64,000 bases of DNA, taken from positions 1,674,001 to 1,738,000 of the forward strand of contig NC_013946.1 in NCBI RefSeq assembly GCF_000024425.1, in the 5' to 3' direction. Source of the DNA: Meiothermus ruber DSM 1279. Its GTDB lineage: Bacteria > Deinococcota > Deinococci > Deinococcales > Thermaceae. Below the pieces are notes generated by a model that was not told where the DNA came from, did no database searches, and saw only the letters and a list, made by a program, of their open reading frames with translations. Position 1 is the first letter of the stretch. Each line of letters opens with the position of its first letter. A program made the translations under genes and the position numbers. Below are positions 48,247-56,900 of this stretch, in pieces.

Positions 48247-50823
48247 TTAGAAGCCCAGGCCCAGGCGCAGCGCGAAACGGCCTGTGGGGTAGCGCTGGCT
48301 AAAACCGTAGTCGAGGCGTATGGGCGGCAGAATCGCACCGAGCAGGTCGAGGTTGAGTTGCAACCCCACACCAGCTCCCAGGAAGAAAGCGTCCAGGTCA
48401 CCCGAGGCCGGCCACAGGCGGCCAAAATCCGCAAACACAAAGCCGTAGAGGTTGGTGCCGCCGGTGGGGCTCAATCCAAAGTCGTAGCCGTACTCAATCG
48501 AGCCGTTCAGCACGGTGGTGCCTTTATCCAGGAAGCGGGGGTCGTAACCGCGCAGGGTTGTGATGTCGGTGCTGTTACCCCCGAGGCTGAATTTTTGGCT
48601 GTCCTGCGCTGTACCTAGAATGGTGCCTACAGAAACCCGCAAACCCAGGGCCTGGCGCGCTGCCTGGTCTAGCTGGAAATAGGTTCTTCCGGTGACCACC
48701 ACCGGAACGTACTGCGTCACATCGCTGCCTTTAGGGAAGGTGATGCCGTAGCCCGTGCTGAGGTTGATCGAAAAGCCCTGGGTGGGGAAGGTAGGGCTGT
48801 TGAGGGTGGAGTAGGTCGCGCCCAGGGTCAGCGTGATGGCCTGAAACTCCCGCACGCTCTGTTCAAACTTGCTCTGGGCATCCTGCAACAGAGCCTCGCT
48901 GCAGGCGGTATCCTCGGCCACCGAGGGGTTGGCGGTGTTGCTCGAGTCCGAGACCTTCACCAAACAGCGGGGCCGGTTGGGATCGTTGACCTCCAGAAAG
49001 GGGATGCTCCATTCCCAGCCGAGCCCTGCCGAAAGCCGCAGGTTGGGCAGGTCGTTGCTCAGGGGGCGCGAGATGGTGAAGCTAATACCGGTTTTGCGCT
49101 CGGTATACTGCCACTGCGAGGTTTTGTCGTTATCGTCAATGACCCCATCCCCGTTGAGGTCGGGGGTGTTGCCGTTGTAAAGCTGCTCGAGGGGGAAGCT
49201 GGTGTTGGCCTGCGGCTGGCTGTAGATGCTCACCCCAAAGGAGGTGCGCACCTGCTTGAAGTCGGCAAAGTCGATGTAGACCCAAGGAATGCGGTAAGAG
49301 GCGCTAAAGGTTAGGAACTGGCCGGCATCGTTGGGGTTAATACCCAAGGTTACGTTGTACTGGTGGGCCAGCCCCCACAGGTTGGTATCGCTGATGCCAA
49401 TGCTGCCTTCCCAACCGGTCAGGCTACTCCAGGAAATTCCAGGTATGAAGCTACCGGTCTGGGCCTCGCGGAAGCTCAGTACCAGGATCACATCCTCGGG
49501 TTTTTCACCCTGCTGGGGGCGTACCCCCGGCGGCTCACGCAGCAAGCCGGTGCGCAGAATGTTGGTAATGCTCTGCCGCAAAACGCTCACCGAAAACAGG
49601 CTGCCCACCGGGGGCATCTCACGCAAAAACACGCTGGGATCGGTGCGGGTCAGGGCCGGCTCGATACGGTAGCCCGCAATTCGCAGCTCGCGCAAGCGTT
49701 GCACATAGACCCCCTCGCGGAAGCTAATATCGGGCTGGGCAACCAGGTCGTAGCCAAGATCGCGGTACTCTCGTAATATACGGGCAAAATCCTCGTTGGC
49801 CAGGGTCGGGTTGTACTCATCCCCCGGTTTGAGCCGCAGCTTTGATAGCAACTGTTCTGTGGGGATGGCGGTGTTGCCCTCTATGCGCACTTCACGAATC
49901 GCCCCATAGCGCTGCTCGCCGGCTTGAAAAGTCAGGCGTACCCCTTCCTGGCTTACCCGCTCGGGCCTTAAATCAACCACACGCCCAAGGCTGCGGGATA
50001 GAGCATTAACCCCGTCCAGTATGCGGTCGAGGTTGAAAGGATCGCCCACTTTGAGGTTCAGGGAGCTGATATCCACCCCTCGAGCGCTGATCTCGACGAT
50101 CTTAAGCTCGCTGAAGGCCACCTTGAGCACGCCGTCCACCAGGCTGGTGCCGGCCAGGTTGACCCCGCTACCCCTAAAACCCGCTGCAGCGTACACATCG
50201 GCTGTACGACCCACCGCGTCGCGGAAGCGTTCAAAGGAAAAGCGCCCGTTCTCGATAACCGGTTGAAAGAGCGGCTCGAGGCGTTCTTTGGGAACATAGG
50301 TCGCAGCACCCACCTCCACCGATTTGAGCTCGGGGCTTTCATCCACATTGAAGGAAAGCTCCACGCCCCCGGCCACCTCCTTGGCCTCGGGCACAATCCT
50401 GGGTTCAAATGGGAAACCCTCGTTGCGGTAGATCTTAGCCAGGGCTTGGGCCGCCTCGCTGGCCTTTTTGGGGTTGAAAACCGAGCCCACCCCGATGGCC
50501 TGTTCGGTCTCCAGGTAGCGCAGCACACTGGCCTCGGGGAAAGCCTTGGCCGAGGTGGTCACTTTGGTGATGCTGGGGTTGGTCACCACCTCAACCACCA
50601 GCTTGCTGTCCTCCAATCGAATTTTCACATCCCGGAAATAGCCGGTATCCAGTACGGCCGCGCGGGCCTGCTCGAGATCACCTGGTTCATCGCCCACCCC
50701 AAAAGGCAGCGCAATGCGTACCAGAGCAGCCAGAACGGCATCGGTACCCCGCACTTCCACTTCCTGGATGGGGGCCGCCCAGGCCGCGCTCAGTAAAAGC
50801 ACAACGGCGAACAGTCGCTTCAT
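48247..50823 (-). CDS. bamA: Outer-membrane beta-barrel assembly protein BamA (Omp85)
   Basis: 858 residues. Signal peptide MKRLFAVVLLLSAAWA. Several POTRA domains occupy about 18-420 (AVLDTGYFRDVKIRLEDSK; IREVRIEGNTAIPTEQLLSK; YVQRLRELRIAGYRIEP). The C-terminal 16-strand barrel has FSLGGNSTDITTLRGYD, a variant of the VRGY lid-lock motif of Omp85 proteins, and ends in the aromatic residue of RFALRLGLGF. Between barrel strands D555-D566 (DLNGDGVIDDND) is an EF-hand-like calcium loop. The gene lacks its own Shine-Dalgarno sequence; its ATG overlaps the stop of a 25-codon ORF. It follows tamB on the same strand. Confidence 0.93.
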   Translation of the reverse strand: MKRLFAVVLLLSAAWAAPIQEVEVRGTDAVLAALVRIALPFGVGDEPGDLEQARAAVLDTGYFRDVKIRLEDSKLVVEVVTNPSITKVTTSAKAFPEASVLRYLETEQAIGVGSVFNPKKASEAAQALAKIYRNEGFPFEPRIVPEAKEVAGGVELSFNVDESPELKSVEVGAATYVPKERLEPLFQPVIENGRFSFERFRDAVGRTADVYAAAGFRGSGVNLAGTSLVDGVLKVAFSELKIVEISARGVDISSLNLKVGDPFNLDRILDGVNALSRSLGRVVDLRPERVSQEGVRLTFQAGEQRYGAIREVRIEGNTAIPTEQLLSKLRLKPGDEYNPTLANEDFARILREYRDLGYDLVAQPDISFREGVYVQRLRELRIAGYRIEPALTRTDPSVFLREMPPVGSLFSVSVLRQSITNILRTGLLREPPGVRPQQGEKPEDVILVLSFREAQTGSFIPGISWSSLTGWEGSIGISDTNLWGLAHQYNVTLGINPNDAGQFLTFSASYRIPWVYIDFADFKQVRTSFGVSIYSQPQANTSFPLEQLYNGNTPDLNGDGVIDDNDKTSQWQYTERKTGISFTISRPLSNDLPNLRLSAGLGWEWSIPFLEVNDPNRPRCLVKVSDSSNTANPSVAEDTACSEALLQDAQSKFEQSVREFQAITLTLGATYSTLNSPTFPTQGFSINLSTGYGITFPKGSDVTQYVPVVVTGRTYFQLDQAARQALGLRVSVGTILGTAQDSQKFSLGGNSTDITTLRGYDPRFLDKGTTVLNGSIEYGYDFGLSPTGGTNLYGFVFADFGRLWPASGDLDAFFLGAGVGLQLNLDLLGAILPPIRLDYGFSQRYPTGRFALRLGLGF

Positions 50824-50897
50824 GCTGCCAAACATATGCGAAGCGCGTGAAGCGTGAGTGAGAGAGCTTTCAACGCCGAGCGGCGCTGTTCTGGCAT
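50820..50897 (-). CDS. Possible 25-codon leader ORF coupling tamB to bamA
   Basis: Encodes MPEQRRSALKALSLTLHALR followed by five residues and TGA. Its ATG (50897) is 9 nt after GGGAGGAG, the only strong ribosome-binding site in the 100-bp gap between tamB and bamA. Its stop overlaps the bamA start as ATGA (50823-50820). The peptide is basic and amphipathic at the start and hydrophobic at the end. It may serve only to bring ribosomes to bamA. Expression is not proven. Confidence 0.4.
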   Translation of the reverse strand: MPEQRRSALKALSLTLHALRICLAA

Positions 50898-50925
50898 CTG
50901 AAGCAACTCCTCCCAAAGCCATCCT

Positions 50926-53900
50926 TTAGAAGCGGAAAGTAAAGCCCACCCCAAACTTAATACCGTCGCTGCGGTAACCATCCCCCACCCCTGTGGCCAG
51001 GTCGATGGTGAGGTCGGCCCCGAGGGGGCGAATCGTCCAGCCAAATGAAATTTCCGGCCTGGGCTGGGGGAAGACCTCGGTGCTGAAGCGCAGGCGATAA
51101 TCGCCCTGCAGGTATTCGGCAAAAATGGTCTGGTAGCCCCGCAGATCCACCGAGTAGGCAAAAAACAGCTCAGGGGACAGATAGCGCCCGATGGTGAAGC
51201 GGGTCTCCTCGATGGTACCACCGTTCAGGGCAGGAATTTCTACCCGCACCTGATCCAGCCCCAAAGCCTTGGCCAGTTCGCGCTCGAGCTGCCCCACAAT
51301 AAAGTTCTGTATCGCCGCCTGAAGGCCGGTCTGGGCAATATCGCTGGGCAGGGCCGATAGGTCGGAACGGCCCAGCAGGAGCAAGGTATAGATCTCGGCC
51401 TCACTGTATGGCTGGCCGTCGGCTTTGCGGGCTGTTTCGTTGTTGTAGATAGCCTCAAAAGTTGGGGTCAAACTAACCTTGATACGCCCATTCTGCCGCA
51501 GAAATTCCCCCTTAAGCGTAAGGTTGATTTGGATCCGGCGGTTATCCTGGGCGCGATCCTGCACCTGCGTGTCGGCTACAATCTGCAGCTCGGGTAGAAT
51601 GCCAGCGGCCGGGCTAAACTGGGCATAGCTGCGCTGCTCGGTGGAGCGATCCCGGATGGTAAAGTCGCGATCCCACAGCCGGAAGTTCCCCCGCAAGGGC
51701 ACCACCTCCCCCGATAGGTAGGGGTTGGTGATCTCGCCGTTAAGGAAGACCTCCCCAGCAAGCTCACCCTGGGCCAGCGACTCCTGAATGATAATGCCCC
51801 GATCGGCCTTAAATTGAATGTTGGCGAATTCCACGGGAATCACATTAGCCGGACGGGTAGAGCCGGCCTCGGATGGGGCTTTAATGGTCACTTCGCGCTG
51901 CCCCTCGGGCAAGCCCAGCCGGGCTCGAATCACATTGGCGGCCCCCTGAAGAATATAGGTTCCGCGCTGGTAGCGCAGAATCAGGTTGGTCTCGAGCAAC
52001 CCATCCAGCAAGAAGTACTGCGGGTAGCTGACCGGCACCTGCCCCTGCAGGGTTAGAATGAGCTGAGGGAAAAGCGTACCGTACAAGCGGGCATCCTGTT
52101 TTTGTAAACGAGCATCCACCGTGTAGGCCGGGTAATTAAAGCTCAGATCAAAGGGCTCATCGGGGCTCAGGAGCGGCAGGTTGGCCAGGCCCGTAGCCCG
52201 AACTGTAAAGTTGCTAAGGTCACCCTCGCCAGAAAGCTGGGCCTCGGCTGGGTAGGGGGCGGTGAGTTTGATACGACCCTCTGCGCTGGTGGTGTTGCCA
52301 ACGCGCAGCACCGCGCGGGGGGTCTCGGCCCGCACCGGGCCCAGCTTGAAGCCAAAATTTTCCAGCGTGAGGTCAAACGCTTCGCCATTCGAAACCAGGC
52401 GCAGGGTGCCACTGCCCTCAGGGGCCAGCGGCTTGAGGTTGGGTATAACCTGCAAAACCGGCGTAAAACTGGTGTTCTCCAGGCTGAGGCGAAGGTTACT
52501 ACCCCGCCGGCCATAGTACCCCGACCCCGTCCAGGTTCCCTTGCCCGAAAGGCTCAACTGGTCTATGTACAGCCGCTCCTGCTCAAAGCGCAGCGCCGCC
52601 GTACCCACCAGGGTGTCGCCCCCGCCCTGGAAGCGCAGGTACTCCCCTACCCAGACACCCCTGGAAGCCCAGGGGTTGCGGATGTTATAGCTGAAACTGG
52701 TGCGGCCCGTCCAAAAAGCCTGACCGGCCAGTTCGCCGGCCCAGGTTGAAAAAAGCCAGTGCAGGGGGAAGGCAGCCGCCACAGCCTCTCCGCTCAGGAT
52801 GCCGTTTTCCAGGCGAATCCTGGCCGTTGTGCGGTTGGAGCCCAGGTTGCCGTTCTGCGCCAAGCTGCCCAATGGATCGGTTTTCTCGAAGTCAATTTCG
52901 GCCTGCATCAGGCCGTTGGCAATCTCGCCTTTGGCCTCCATGGCCAGCACCAGGTCATCGCCCTTGACCTTAAGCCCCGGGCTGCTAAGGCGGAACTCCA
53001 TCTGGCCCTGGTCGTATACCAGCGAGCCCGTGGTTCGCCCCGCAAGAAAAGGCAGGCGGCTGGCAAGCTGGGGAACCTCTTCGATGGCCAGATCCTTAAA
53101 GCCAGCCCGCGCCCGCAGGCCGTTACGGGCCAGGGCCCCTTGAATCTCGAGGCTGCCCACATCACCATCCAGACTACCCGCGGCACTGAGGGTATCCTGG
53201 CCATCCAGCCGAAGCCGCAGGCGGCTGGAAAGAGGCTCGAGGGGCAGATCGAGCTGCAAGCGACCCTGCCAGTTACCCGGGCTGGGGTATTTTAGCTGTC
53301 CTTGAATCCAGGGCCCTCGAGCCGCAACGGAGGCCTCGAGCAGACGCCCCTCGGCCTCGATCTGCTGCTTTTGTTCGGGGTCGCGGTACAGCAGCTTCCA
53401 GCCGCCATCGAGGCCAATCTGTCCGGTCAGAACGCCGCTTTTCCAGGGAAGCCACTCGGTTGCGGGGTGTTCTATCCGCAGGCTGGCCTGTTGCCCGGCG
53501 CCCTCGAGGGTCAGGCCCAGTCCGTAGGCCGTGAGGTTCAGCACCCCATCCAGCCGACCCTGCTTATAGCTCAGCTCACCCGTCCCCAGCTCGGGCGCCG
53601 AGAGAGCCACGGCCAAAGTCTGCAAGTCCAAAGCAGCCACCAGGCGCCCCCCGGCAAAAGGATAGACCGCCTCGAGCGCAGGCCCCCGGCCCCGCACCTC
53701 CACGCTGTGCACGTCCAGCTCGCCCGAGGCGCTGCGCTCGGCCAGGTTGATCATCAGGCTGCTGGCCCGCCGGGTGCTGACCGGGGTGGGGCTGTTCAGG
53801 CCCTCACGGCTGGGGGCCACCTGCAGCATGGGGTAGCGCAGGCGCAGCCCCAGGCCCAGGACCTCGCCCTCCACCATAGGAATCCCGGTACCGGAAAGCT

Positions 53901-56900
53901 CGAGGCTCCCTTCCCGAAAACGCAGACGCCCCGACCAGGCCTCTTGGTAGTTAAGAGACCCCTCCAGGTCGCCCTGCAGGCTTGCCTGCAGGCGGCCTTG
54001 CTGCCAGGTGGCCTGCAAGGCCCCTTTCCGGCCAAACCCAGCCCAATCCAGGCTGCTTTCCAGGGCACTCCACGGCCCGGCAACCCGCCCGCTCAGGCGC
54101 AGGCCGCTCAGGTTGTAGTCCTGCAGGCGGGCCTCGAGCCGCTCGGGGGTGAGGGTGGCTTCCAGCCCCGGTGCGCCGAGGCGAAGCGTGGTGTCCTGTC
54201 CCACCAGGCTGGCGCTTTGCCCGGCGATCTGATAGCGGCCCACCACCCACTGTCCGGGGTACGTGCCCCTGGCCTCGAGGGTGCCCAAACCGCGCGGCAG
54301 GGCCCCCGCGTACGACCAGTTAATCTGCAAAGGGCTCAGCCGCAAGCGCCCGGCGAGGGGGGCCAGCTCGTCCAGGCCGCGCAGCTCGATCTCGCTGCCC
54401 TGGGCCAGAAACTGCACCGCCCCCCATTCCGGCACCTGCACCCGCCCGCTGCCCCGCAAGGCCAGTGGGGAAGCGTCCAGTTCGAACTGCCCCTCCAGGC
54501 TCACCGGGGTGTTCTGGGCTGGATAGGGGCCTTTGAGGCTGGCCTCGAGCGCCCAGCGGGTGGGCTGGCCCCAACCCTCGCGCAGACGCCCGCTCAGGCT
54601 CCCCTGCCAGCCTTCGCGGCCCTCGAGCGCCACCCGGCCTTCGTCCAGGCGGGCCTGCCCCACCAGCCGCCCACCGGGTAAGGGAAGGTCGAGCTGCAAC
54701 AACCCGCTGGGGGCATTCCCCGCCCAGCGGGCCGTGCCGGTGGCGTAGGGGCCCTCCAGCAGCAACTGCGCCTGCCGGTCGTAGCGCAGGTCAAAACGCT
54801 GCTGTTCGTAGCGGCCCCGAAGCTGCACCTGCAGCCCGGCCGGGAAGGCCGTACCACTGGCCTCGAGGTTGGGGCCGCTCAGGGTTAGGGGCAGGCGCAG
54901 GTTTGCCCAGGGGCCTTCACCCTGGGTCTGCAGGCGCAAGGGCAGGCCCACGAAGGGCTCGAGGTCGCTGTCCATCCGAAGGCTCAGCACACCCCCGGCC
55001 AGACGGGCCGAGAGCCCCGCCCCTTCGGCCTGGGCCCAGAGGGCCGCCGGCAAGCCGTTAATCATCCCGGCTGTACCAGAGGGGGTCTCTGAGCCGTATC
55101 CGAAGCGCAAAGCCACCGCCGCGCCGCGCCCCGCCAGGCTGCCCTCGCCTTGCAGCACCGGCTGCCACAGGGTTCCGCTCAGGGTTCCACGGACTTTTAG
55201 GGTGCTGTTGCCCAGGCTGCGGGTATAGCCGGCCTGGCCGCTGAGCCCACCCTGGCGGTTGGTGCGGGCTTCCACATAGACCCCGTAGGCCGTTCCACGG
55301 GCCAGCAAGTCCCTGCCCCGGCCCAGCAGCTCGAGCGAAACCTGCTCGCCCTGGGCCCGCATCTGCCCAGAGAAGGCTTCACCGGTAAGGGCCATGCTGC
55401 CCGAGAGCGCCAAAAGGCGTCCTGCCAGCTCGAGGTTCGCCTCCCCCGCCAGGCGCACCTGTTCGGGGTTGGCCGCCTGGCCCTGGGCCTCCAACCGCAG
55501 GGGGGCTGCCCAGAGCAGCGTCCAGCGGGCCCCTTCGCCATTGAGCCGCAGCGGGCCGCTCTGCCGCAGGTACTGCAGGCTGGAGAGGTGCCCGCTGGCC
55601 TGGTAGCGGCTGCCCGCGCTCGAGAGTTCCAGGCTGGCCTGGGCATAGGGGCTCTCGAGCTGCACCTGCGCCAGCCCCTGGTTTTGCTGGAGGGCGTAGC
55701 TGCCCTGGGCCTGTAGCTGCAAAGCCGGGGCCTGGGCCTCCAGGCCGAACGTTGGGCGCAGGCGCGGCCCGCTAATCTGGGCCTCCACCTCGAGGCCTTC
55801 CACCCGGTAGGCCAGGCGGCCATTGAGCTGTTCGCCCAGCTCGAGCCGGCCCTCCAGGTTACCAAGCCCGATGACCTGGGGATTCTGGCCGGGCTCGAGC
55901 TCCACCAGAGCCCCCACCCGGTAGGCCGGGAGGAAAGCTGAAAGGGAGCGGTCTTTGTAATCCAGCACTACCTGCTGGCCGTACACCCGCAACATCCCTT
56001 CCAGCTCGCCTTTCGGCACAGAGAGGGCCGTGTCGCTACGGGATAAAACCCCCGCCAGGTCGAGGCGGCCCCGCAGCCGTCCCTGTACCTCGGCGTTCCA
56101 GAGGCGGGCCAGGGGGGCGGTCTCGAGGTCGAAGACCGCCTGCTTTTGGGCAAGCTGCACCCGGCCCTCGGGCAGCTCGAGGGTGGCCCGCAAGCGTTCC
56201 AGGTCGGCGCCTTCGGCCTGTAAAACGGCGCTTATGGGCAGACCCGCATAGGTGGTACGCAGGCTGCCCCGCAGCGAGAGGCCCTGGCCTTCCAGGCCAC
56301 CCTGCAACACCCCCGAGCGCTCCAGCAGCCGGTAGGGCCAGTTAATCCGGCCCGTGTAAGCCAGGCCCTTGCCCTCGAGCGCCAACGGCCCCTCCAGCCT
56401 CCAGGTCTGGGCCAGCACATCCGCACTCAGCCGCCAGTTCTGGGGCTCCAGGTAGGGCAGGTTGTAGCGCCCCTGGCCCCGTGCCCCCAGGTTGTTCCAG
56501 GGCCCCGAGATCGCCAGCGTGCCGCTTATATAGGGCAGGCGCAGGCTCCCGCGCAAGGCGATGGCCTCGGTGCTAACCATGCCGCGCACCGTACCGTAGG
56601 GGCTCTGGGCCTCGAGGTTGGCCGGCCCCAGGAGGCTCGAGCCGCTTAGCTGGGCCCGTCCATAAGGGGTGTCCAGGCTGAGGCGCCCCCCGCGCTCCGA
56701 CCAGTTGCCCTTGAGGGTGCCGGGCAGCCCCCAGCCGCGCAGGTTGTAGTCGCTGGCAATAACCCGCAGGCGCAGCCCGTCCAGCGGTTTTCCGGCCACC
56801 AGACGATAATCACCGGCCAGGGTGAGGCGACCGTTCTGCAAGCGCCCGGCGTAGCTCAGGCTGGTGCTGCGACCCCTGAACTCCAGCGCCCCCTCGAGCC

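Noticed and set aside
53302-54681. 459-codon plus-strand open frame inside tamB
   Set aside because: Antisense shadow of tamB with Pro/Gln/Ala-rich composition and no start signal.
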